Assembly (NCBI GenBank): GCA_023935145.1
Contig: CM043700.1
Location: 41,272,620 to 41,336,619, forward strand
Origin: Bretschneidera sinensis
Taxonomy: Eukaryota; Streptophyta; Magnoliopsida; Brassicales; Akaniaceae
Length of the DNA: 64,000 nucleotides
Direction: 5' to 3'
Below, piece by piece: positions 57,052 through 64,000 of the stretch (position 1 is the stretch's first letter; each line of letters begins with the position of its first letter). The notes beneath the pieces were generated by a model. That model had not been told where the DNA came from and made no database searches. It saw only the letters and a program-made list of their open reading frames with translations. The position numbers and the translations under genes are program-made.

Positions 57052-57230
57052 GGCATAACATTGTTTTAAAATGTTTTCTGGAGTAGTTCTGTTAACTTCG
57101 CCTAACATATGCAAGACTGAATATTGATTGTGATACTCAAATTTATATCATAAATTCCATTCTTGAGATGCTTATGAGTTTTTATTGTTCTCCTCTTTCT
57201 GATAACGAGTAAAAGGAATTAATTATTCAG
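57052..57230 (+). pseudogene. URB1-like pseudogene, exon b
   Basis: After a TCTGTTTTCAG acceptor, the frame FWSSSVNF is followed, out of frame and with part missing, by LNIDCDTQIYIINSILEMLM and FYCSPLSDNE then a stop. The donor GT after CAG (57230) has become GA. Frame loss, stop and donor loss show decay. Confidence 0.6.
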
Positions 57231-57992
57231 GAAATTTTTAATCTCTAGCTGTCTACTAATGTTCATGCGGTGATCTTTTCAGACTTACTTCAAATATCAT
57301 GCTTTAGTCTATGGTTCTTGCATACCTTATTAAAAAGACGGGAAAAAGTATTCTTTTTGGAAAAAAATGTTTCGCTGGATATACTGGATTCATAGTGGTA
57401 TGCAGGGATACTTGGAGTTACATTGATAAGTGACTATGATTTTATTGGGGAATAGAACTTATCAATATCCAAATATATATTAATTGAATATGGCCTTAAG
57501 TTAAATGGAAGGGCAAATTAGGTTTTATGCAGTGGGCTATGGGATGAAAGTTCGGCCAAGTAGAGCTAAGTGCTCTTTGTATGTTTCTAAGCTAAGTAGG
57601 TGATAACAAGCAGTGTCTCAGCTTGAAGTTTTAATACACTCTTTCTTATAGAAAAGAGAAGTTTTAATACATCATTGTAGAAAAGAAAAGTTTTAATACA
57701 TCCTTACTTATAGAAAAGAAAAGTTTTAGTTCATCCTTTAAAGTTCAGATTGTTACTGACTTGGGTATTAGTTTGGCCTATCATGTGATAAATTTGCAAA
57801 CTAACAATGTGTAGTTCTTATTGACTTGTTTCAATGAAGTTAAATATAATATTCTTCTAGTTTTTCTTTTTGTCAATCGAGCATAGTTTGATTTATTTTT
57901 TTTGAATTTCATGTAGAATTGCACATATAACAAATTGTGAGCTTTGAAAATATGGATTGTTTTGTTAAAATATTATGTTGTCCATGAGCTTG
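57231..57992 (+). other. URB1-like intron, left part
   Basis: No coding signal. A 40-base unit (GAAAAGTTTTAATACATC type) is repeated three times at about 57650-57740. Confidence 0.5.
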
Positions 57993-58321
57993 TGATGTAG
58001 AATAGGAAAATAGGGATGATAGAGGAAACAGAAACTAGGCCAGGGGATTGGAAAAGAATCCAGGCTACCCTAGAGGTTAAGAGGAAATTGATACTTAATA
58101 TCAATCTGATTTTTATTTATTCAAAACTATTCGAAAAGTAACATATAAATCCTTTGTATAGAGATCTTTAAGAATCCTAACCTTAAGCTAACACGGTAAA
58201 TAAAGAAATTAAAAAATGACTAAATACTATATTCTAATCATATTCTAAGAAATTAATAAAATATAATTCTTTCAATATTAACAAAATTAAAACCTTGTCC
58301 CCACCCTTCTGTACCCCATCA
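57993..58321 (-). repeat. 3' LTR of the capture element
   Basis: 329 bp. It shares AGAGATCTTTA, ATACTATATTCTAATC and ATTCTAAGAAATTA with the right repeat. Confidence 0.65.
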
Positions 58322-58358
58322 TTCTCCCCCGCTTAGAAAAAACTCGACCTCGAGTTTT
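58322..58358 (-). promoter_or_regulatory. Polypurine tract and perfect hairpin of the capture element
   Basis: On the minus strand, AAAACTCGA-GG-TCGAGTTTT (58339-58358, perfect 9-bp arms) is followed by CTAAGCGGGGGAGAA at the LTR border. Confidence 0.7.
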
Positions 58359-58589
58359 AAAGTGAATAAACAATAATAATTACGATGCTTGGAGAAACGA
58401 AGTATAGTCAGACAAATCTTGAAAAAGAAGTCTCGAATAAAAGAATTTTTTTTGGCAAAGAATATCGGTGCTTCAAACCAAACAAATATGATAAAATCAA
58501 CACTAGGAGCCTACATAACAATCACTTTCTCACTCATGTCTTCTAACTTTTCATGAACTTGTTCGACATGTGAATGAGGAGTTGTGGCT

Positions 58590-59130
58590 AGTACAACTCA
58601 AGTATGGTTTGAGCTTAGTAGCACAATTTTCAAGAACTCTCGATACCAGCTTATGAGCGATAGGTGTAACTCCCGTATTGTTTTTCTTAGTACTAGCTTA
58701 GTTAAGATTGTGGAGAGCAACTCGTGAGAAATTTCTTCACTTTCTTCTAATACAAGGGTCATAATAGTCTCTATAGATTATAAAACATTCTATGGGTGAT
58801 AATCCTTTATAACCTTGAGGAAATACTAGACAGTAATCAGAGCATCACATCTGAGATCTAACATCACTAAACATGATCTGACATTGACAATAGTCTCCAG
58901 AATTGAGATCCTCCTAATGTATGACTGACTAGACTAGTCAGCTAGATTTTCAAACGAAAACACAATCAACCGAAAAACCTCCTTCATTTGTTCTTCATCA
59001 TAAGGCATGCCTGGTGCAGTTATTCTTGTTATTTCACTAACACAAGGTGCAGCCGCAATTCTCACATCAATATGTGAATGCCTGAAATGGTGGTCAACAA
59101 CTAAAACTTGTGTCAACAAAGCGAGACAGG
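58590..59130 (-). pseudogene. PDS5-like cohesin-regulator gene fragment
   Basis: The minus strand encodes FRHSHIDVRIAAAPCVSEIT then RITAPGMPYDEEQMKEVFRL, IVFSFENLAD, a stop, SILETIVNVRSCLVMLDLRC, SIETIMTLVLEESEEISHEL and, after a frameshift, TPIAHKLVSRVLENCATKLK. These are HEAT-repeat blocks near the N-terminus of plant PDS5-like sister-chromatid cohesion proteins. About 160 codons are collinear with no visible intron, suggesting a spliced RNA origin. At least three stops and one frameshift mean no function. Confidence 0.75.
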
Positions 59131-59862
59131 ACGATTTGGTCAAAAAGACAAATGAGCTTATCAACCGACAACAAGACTCGTAAGCTTATATCGAACATCT
59201 GTGAGTTATTAGTCATGCTAAAAAATTGACCGATTATGTCCTCTTTTCTCTTCCTTTTTTTCTACTTTCTATTCTAAATAAAATAGAAAATAAAAAAAAA
59301 TTGCCATTATTTTTCTTTTTTTTTTTTGCTTTTTTTAAAAAACAAAAATGTAAATATAACTTAACTATTCACTACTAACTTCTCTGTACAGTGAAACAAA
59401 ATATGAAAAACAGGGAGCAGAGTACGCCTGTTGTTAGCGTTACGGCACTCTCGGTCGGCGGTGGACTGGCGGTGAATGGGGCTGGGCTTTGCGGGTTGGT
59501 GTCGTCTGAGGCCGGTGGTTGCAACGGTGATGACGGATCGGAGTGAAGTCACCGATGGTAGATCAGAGAGATAGAAGTAATGGCTGGGATCTTGACCGTT
59601 TGCATGCGTGGAAGCGGTGCATAGGGCTAGGGTTGAAGAGATCCGAAATTCCGAGACGGCTGGAGAGACTAATAGTGACGGCGGTGTCGTCGGCCAGTCA
59701 CCCGAAAACTGTTAAACCTGGATTTATGTGGACTGCTTTGGCTAAGGCTGTGTTTGTTTTGTGGGCTGATTCTGGTTTTTTGGCAGACTGTGTTTGGTTT
59801 GGATTTTGTAAATGGATGGTTGTGGATTTTTGGGAGTCGATTTTAGGCCATCATACCAAAAT
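59131..59862. other. Upstream interior of the capture element
   Basis: Contains T/A-tracts (59240-59340) and a GC-richer block (59440-59720) unlike its surroundings, with no recognised protein. It may be captured 5' UTR or coding DNA. The degenerate primer site is at about 59846-59860. Confidence 0.4.
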
Positions 59863-60094
59863 TGACGTAGAACAGGAAAACAGGGAAGATAGAGAAATAA
59901 AAACCAGACCTGGAGATCGGAAGAGAAGCTAGACTATCTGGAGGTTGAGAGGAAATTGATAGCCAATACAGAGATCTTTAGCAATTCTAACAATAACGAA
60001 ATAAAAAAAATATCAAATACTATATTCTAATCCTATTCTAAGAAATTAGAGATTACAAAATTACAATCTTATCCTACTCTTCTGTATCCGTTCA
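59863..60094 (-). repeat. 5' LTR of the capture element
   Basis: 232 bp, shorter than its partner by two internal deletions. Confidence 0.6.
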
Positions 60095-60131
60095 AGGTAA
60101 CTAAAATCTCTTAATCTTATTTGCTTTGCAG

Positions 60132-60290
60132 ATTGTGAAGAAGTCAGTTAAGCTGCATAAGATGGCTCGTTATCTAGTTGAACATTGTGGTCTACTTTCA
60201 TGGTTGTCATTAGTTCTCTCAATCATTAGTGCCATGCTACTTGAAGATGAAAATGGGTTTTCCTTAACACAATTGGTTGTGGTTACAGAG
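60132..60290 (+). pseudogene. URB1-like exon c, copy 1
   Basis: After TTTGCAG: IVKKSVKLHKMARYLVEHCG, SWLSLVLSIISAMLLEDENG and SLTQLVVVTE. The frame is intact, but the donor reads GAG|TTAGTT where copy 2 has GAG|GTAGTT, so splicing is probably lost. Confidence 0.65.
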
Positions 60291-60502
60291 TTAGTTATCT
60301 AGTTAACTGACTTCTTTTATCATTTGATGGCTATGCTAGAGTAATATTGTTATAGATGCAGTCTCTACTTTACCATCTTTACATTAGCAAAAATACGTTT
60401 ATGAATGACACCATTACTTCACATCTCTTCCTTGTTATATGAGCTTGTATGCTCATTGGATAAATTGAGTGCCAATCCAAGTTTTCTTTGCATTTGGATT
60501 AG

Positions 60503-60853
60503 GCTGTCAATGATGTTCCTTCATCCATAAACATCACTGAGTGATTGCAAAGATATGCCCTTGAACAGCTAATGGAACTTTCATCATATCTGTACAGACT
60601 TTTAGTTGGTGGGTTAACGTCCATAAAGAAAAATGTTGCGTTGGTTGATTCAATTTTACAAATAATGATATCAACTCTAAAGATATCCCAAAAGAGGAAA
60701 ATATACCAGCCACATTTCACCTTATTGCTTGAGGGTTTAGTTCATATTTATCAGGCTTTTACTGTAAATGATACTTCAAGATCTAGTGCAAGTGCGGAGC
60801 TTGGGCTTAGAGCCATACTTATGGGCACACCTTCAGTCGACATTTTTCACATG
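60503..60853 (+). pseudogene. URB1-like exon d, copy 1
   Basis: After GGATTAG: AVNDVPSSINITE, a stop (TGA; copy 2 has TGG), LQRYALEQLMELSSYLYRLL, DSILQIMISTLKISQKRKIY, PHFTLLLEGLVHIYQAF and ASAELGLRAILMGTPSVDIF, to HM and a GTATGT donor at 60854. One nonsense mutation. Confidence 0.65.
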
Positions 60854-61239
60854 GTATGTCTCTCTCTCTCTTTGAGTTACTTACGGTTACTGGTTTTGGA
60901 ATTTTACCATGCTGACAGAGAACCTCACAGCCCAACCCCAATCCCATCCCCCAACCCAAAAAAAGAGAAGAAAATGAAAGAAAGCATAAAGAATCAGAAC
61001 AGAGCCTGTGGATTATGCGCTGTAATCTTTATTCTTATAGCTTAAAATAAATACTGTGGAGAAAAGAACTGGGATAGTTGTAGTTCTCCGTTGGGATTGT
61101 CTGGCATTCTGGACATTTTTGAGTGACTTGTGGCATTTGAATTGTTTCAAGCTACCTTTTCTTTTCTTTTCTGTTTTGTTTATACTACTGATTAAATCCC
61201 CCTTTTTTTCTTCTTATTTCCTGTGACATGGTTTCAGGA

Positions 61240-61672
61240 TCAAGAAAAGCTTTCAAGTTTTCTTTTTTGGGGAACCTCTACTGCATTGATGTCTGACTCC
61301 AGAGAAATGTTTCAGCTAAAAGAATCTATTCTAAATTTCACAATGGTCTCGGAGGAAGCATCAGGTGAGGAGTCTTTGATATCAAAATTTTTTCGTTGGC
61401 TTACTGCTTCTGTAGTTCTTGGGAAGCTTTCCTGTAAAGTTGATGATTTGAACGACAAGTTATCGAGAAGTTCAAACTCAGAAGCTCTGCAGTTTTATTG
61501 GAATTTGTTGAAAAAGGATGTCAAGAAAGCAACAAAAGAACTGATTCTGAAGAAATGTTAGCTGCTGAAATCTATTATCTCCAACAGCTTCTTGGCATGA
61601 GATGTAGAGTTCTCCCTTCTGTTGTATCTGCACTTACTCTCCTACAGCTTTGTGATGCCTCCAGATTTGCAG
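61240..61672 (+). pseudogene. URB1-like exon e, copy 1
   Basis: After GGTTTCAG: DQEKLSSFLFWGTSTALMS, FRWLTASVVLGKLSCKV and SSNSEALQ. A 1-base deletion near 61493 (copy 2 keeps it) shifts the frame. The rest continues in the next frame as RTDSEEMLAAEIYYLQQLLG and VLPSVVSALTLLQLCDAS, to a GTATGC donor at 61673. Confidence 0.65.
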
Positions 61673-62188
61673 GTATGCTACATTACTGCTGTAGTTACTA
61701 GACAACTTGTCTGGCAGGTATGCATATTTTTCCCCTTCTGTTTGGCATCATGTTTTGAGCTCTGACATAGATGTCAATTTGGAATTAAGTTTTGAAACAA
61801 ATAATTTCCTGTATTTGGATACCAACATAACTGGAAAGATGTCTTCTAGTTCTACCTTGCAAGCAATTAGGATTTGCCGAACAGGTATTCTAGTGCTAGA
61901 CATGGTATCTTAAACAGTTCCCTGGGCTTATTTTCGGCTCTTACTGGCTGCACATCAATCTGTTCATATATCTTCATTGGCTTGGATGAGGTTATCTAGG
62001 TTGACCTTTGGTAAGACACAAATAGGTTGTACCAACTGATTTTGAGAGAGATACATGTAGGATTTAGCAAATACATCAGAAGAAGTTGATATGCATGAAG
62101 CATTAGCAAGTACGGCAAAAGAAGTTCATATGCATGAAGCTAGCAAGTACGTCAAAAGAATTTTCCACCAGTTATGACCATTTCTCAG
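61673..62188 (+). other. Probable intron, copy 1
   Basis: No clear coding homology. A unit of about 36 bases (TAGCAAGTACGGCAAAAGAA type) is repeated three times at about 62068-62160. Confidence 0.45.
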
Positions 62189-62482
62189 ACCCTTCTTGAA
62201 GTTTCTGTCTCTCTATTATCGTCAATAATCTTTCTTGAACAAACTTTTCTTGCCCGTCTTTCTAAGTTATGGCCTGAAGTGTTCTCTCCTGGTCTGGAAA
62301 TGTTTATATCAATGATCCACCACGAAGGCAGAGAAGATGATGCCCGAGGAATTCCCGAGCGTAATTTGTTTGCTGAAGAAATGATGTGCAACATAGATTT
62401 TGATATAATTGAATCTGCTGCTTCTGCATTTTGTTTCTTTTTAAATCAGGCACCTTTCCATGTGTTATTTCCTGCCATTTAA
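62189..62482 (+). pseudogene. Unassigned exon-like ORF at the duplication junction
   Basis: After TTTCTCAG, an open frame encodes LSKLWPEVFSPGLEMFISMI, HHEGREDDARGIPERNLFAE, NIDFDIIESAASAFCFFLNQ and APFHVLFPAI-stop. It reads like genuine plant coding sequence and may be another part of the URB1-like gene, which would mean a scrambled exon order. I cannot confirm the match. Confidence 0.45.
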
Positions 62483-62525
62483 GCATTGATATTCCTTGCT
62501 TATCGGAATCTTATTTGCTTTGCAG

Positions 62526-62683
62526 ATTGTGAAGAAGTCAGTTAAACTGTATAAGATACTCGTTATCTAGTTGAACATTGTGGTCTACTTTCATGGTTGT
62601 CATTAGTTCTCTCAATCATTAATGCCATGCTACTTGAAGATGAAAATGGGTTTTCCTTAACACAATTGGTTGTGGTTACAGAG
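62526..62683 (+). pseudogene. URB1-like exon c, copy 2
   Basis: Same exon as 60132-60290. A 1-base deletion (AAGATACTCG against AAGATGGCTCG) shifts the frame after KLYKI. The GTAGTT donor is intact. Confidence 0.65.
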
Positions 62684-62904
62684 GTAGTTATCTTGTTAAC
62701 TGACTTCTGTTATCATTTGATGGCTATGCTAGAGTAGTATTGTTATAGATACAGTCTCTACTTTACCATCTTTACATTTGCAAAAATATGTTTATGAATG
62801 ACACCGTTACTTCACATCTCTTCCTTGTTATATGAGCTTGTATGCAATGTATGCTCATTGGATAAATTGAGTGCCAATCTAACTTTTCTGTGCATTTGGA
62901 TTAG

Positions 62905-63253
62905 GCCGTCAATGATGTTCCTTCATCCAGAAACATCACTGAGTGGTTGCAAAGATATGCCCTTGAACAGCTAATGGAACTTTCATCATCTGTACAGATT
63001 CTTAGTTGGTGGGTTAATGTCCATAAAGAAAAATGTTTCGTTGGTTGATTCAATTTTACATATAATGATATCAACTCTAAAGATATCCCAAAAGAGGAAA
63101 ATGTACCAGCCACATTTCACCTTATTGCTTGAGGGTTTAGTTCATATTTATCAGTCTTTAACTGTAAATGATACTTCAAGATCTAGTGCAAGTGCGGAGC
63201 TTGGGCTTTGAGCCATACTTATGTGCACACCTTCAGTTGACATTTTTCACATG
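62905..63253 (+). pseudogene. URB1-like exon d, copy 2
   Basis: Keeps the Trp lost in copy 1 (ITEWLQRYALEQLMELSS). A 2-base deletion after TCATCA then shifts the frame, and a stop replaces Arg in AELGL-stop-AILMCTPSVD. Confidence 0.65.
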
Positions 63254-63257
63254 GTAT

Positions 63258-63258
63258 G

Positions 63259-63290
<32 letters not shown>

Positions 63291-63297
63291 TCTCTTT
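63258..63297 (+). repeat. TC microsatellite
   Basis: (TC)n with one CA interruption at the start of the intron after exon d; copy 1 has only a short run (60858-60870). Confidence 0.9.
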
Positions 63298-63661
63298 GAG
63301 TTACTTGCGGTTACTGGTTTTAGAATTTTACCATGCTGATAGAGAACCTCACTGCCCAACCCCAATCCCACCCGCCAACCCAAAAAAAGAGAAGAAAATG
63401 AAAGAAAACATAAAGAATCAGAACAGAGCCTGTGGATTATGTGCCGTATTCTTTATTCTTATAGCTTAAAATAAATACTGTGGAGAGAAGAACTGGGATA
63501 GTTGTCGTTCTCCGTTGGGATTGTCTGGCATTCTGGACATATTTGAGTAACTTGTGGCATTTGAGTTGTTTCAAGCTACCTTTTCTTTTCTTTTCTGTTT
63601 TGTTTATACTACTGATTAAATCCCCATTTTTTTCTTCTTATTTCCTGTGACATGGTTTCAG

Positions 63662-64000
63662 GATCAAGAAAAGCTTTAAAGTTTTCTTTTGTGGGGAACC
63701 TCTACTGCCTTGATGTCTGACTCCAGAGAAATGTTTCAGCTAAAAGAATCTAATCTAAATTTGACAATGGTCTCAGAGGAAGCATCATGTGAGGAGTCTT
63801 TGATATCAAAATTTTTACGTTGGCTTACTGCTTCTATAGTTCTTGGGAAGCTTTCCTGTAAAGTTGATGATTTGAACCCCAAGTTATTGAGAAGTTCAAA
63901 CTCAGAAGCTCTGCAGTCTTTATTGGAATTTGTTGAAAAAGGATGTCAAGAAAGCAACAAAAGAACTGATTCTGAAGAAATGTTAGCTGCTAAAATCTAC
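63662..64000 (+). pseudogene. URB1-like exon e, copy 2 (truncated by window)
   Basis: Begins DQEKL then a stop (TAA where copy 1 has TCA), then SFLLWGTSTALMSDSREMFQ. It keeps ALQSLLEFVEKGCQESNKRT in frame where copy 1 is shifted. The two copies thus decayed independently. Confidence 0.65.

Larger units (their letters stand above)
57993..60094 (-). mobile_element. LTR element with captured PDS5-like fragment
   Basis: Two direct repeats bound it: 57993-58321 (TGATGTAGAA to CCCATCA) and 59863-60094 (TGACGTAGAA to CCGTTCA). They align over most of their length, with deletions in the right copy. On the minus strand a polypurine tract GCGGGGGAGAA abuts the left repeat, and TGGTATGATGGCC, half-matching the tRNA-iMet primer site, lies 2 bases inside the right repeat. 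So it is a minus-oriented LTR retrotransposon. No 5-bp target duplication is evident. The interior has no gag or pol but carries PDS5-like coding sequence. Confidence 0.65.
60113..62506 (+). repeat. Tandem duplication, copy 1 (URB1-like region)
   Basis: Similarity to the second copy begins at AATCTTATTTGCTTTGCAG (60113 and 62507) and continues through introns and exons to the window end, an offset of 2394 bp at the left, growing to about 2425 through small indels. It is a segmental tandem duplication of several exons. Confidence 0.85.
62507..64000 (+). repeat. Tandem duplication, copy 2 (runs off the window)
   Basis: Matches 60113 onward. It differs by scattered substitutions, small indels and an expanded TC microsatellite (63258-63297). 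Confidence 0.85.

Noticed and set aside
59543..59932. 129-residue plus-strand ORF
   Set aside because: It overlaps the primer site and LTR of the capture element, is antisense to the element, and no known domain is recognisable; may be chance in the GC-richer block.
57993..60094. 5-bp target duplication for the PDS5-capture element
   Set aside because: The flanks read GCTTG and AGGTA and do not match; the ends may be slightly misplaced or the insertion rearranged.
1..64000. tRNA or rRNA genes
   Set aside because: The only tRNA-like matches are short primer-binding sites next to LTRs; no full cloverleaf or rRNA sequence was recognised.

Overview
The window is plant nuclear DNA, probably from a eudicot (inferred from CAMTA-, URB1- and PDS5-like gene remnants with GT-AG introns and from angiosperm LTR-retrotransposon lineages). 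No intact host gene is visible. About 50 kb on the left is a pile of nested LTR retrotransposons. The right 14 kb is AT-rich intergenic DNA with small DNA transposons and decayed host-gene pieces.

Layout, left to right. (1) 1-4020 is the 3' part of an Athila-like Ty3/gypsy element (here G3p, + strand). It sits in the 5' LTR of a SIRE/Maximus-like Ty1/copia element (Copia A, 4021-26661). (2) Copia A carries gag, protease, integrase, RT and RNase H (4832-9984), then a palindrome array and a third, env-position ORF. That ORF is split at 11322/24191 by a nonautonomous Athila-like element G1 (11323-24185, target duplication ACCAT). G1 is itself split by G2 (13671-21270, target duplication AACAT/GACAT). 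(3) Copia A lies in an older copia element, Copia B, whose pol continues at 26662-30430 and itself contains a foreign fragment (about 28056-28890). (4) 32103-35997 is a second copy of the G1 family (G1p) without its 3' LTR. At its 3' end begins a Tat-lineage gypsy element G4 (35998 to about 50010). G4 has two RNase H domains and an antisense ORF containing an intron. G3, a minus-strand sister of G3p (39442-45572, target duplication GCTGG), interrupts the RT of G4.

(5) 50010-56200 is intergenic. It holds a CA/TA microsatellite, a 626-bp hAT-type MITE with an 8-bp target duplication (53077-53702) and a 203-bp foldback MITE (54642-54844). (6) 56212-56394 is a CAMTA ankyrin exon remnant on the minus strand. 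(7) 56755-64000 is a URB1-like pseudogene on the plus strand. Part of it is tandemly duplicated (about 60113-62506 and from 62507), and each copy carries its own stops and frameshifts. One URB1-like intron contains a 2.1-kb minus-strand LTR element (57993-60094) whose interior holds a fragment of a PDS5-like cohesin-regulator gene: a probable retrotransposon gene capture.

Common patterns. All five Athila-like copies lack RT, RNase H and the integrase core, so they depend on a partner. Each keeps two copies of a short-hairpin plus polypurine-tract module, one just after the coding region and one at the 3' LTR. Three unrelated families each carry an array of a family-specific palindrome, placed both in LTR U3 upstream of the TATA box and in an internal noncoding segment. 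These two patterns are the least explained features of the window.
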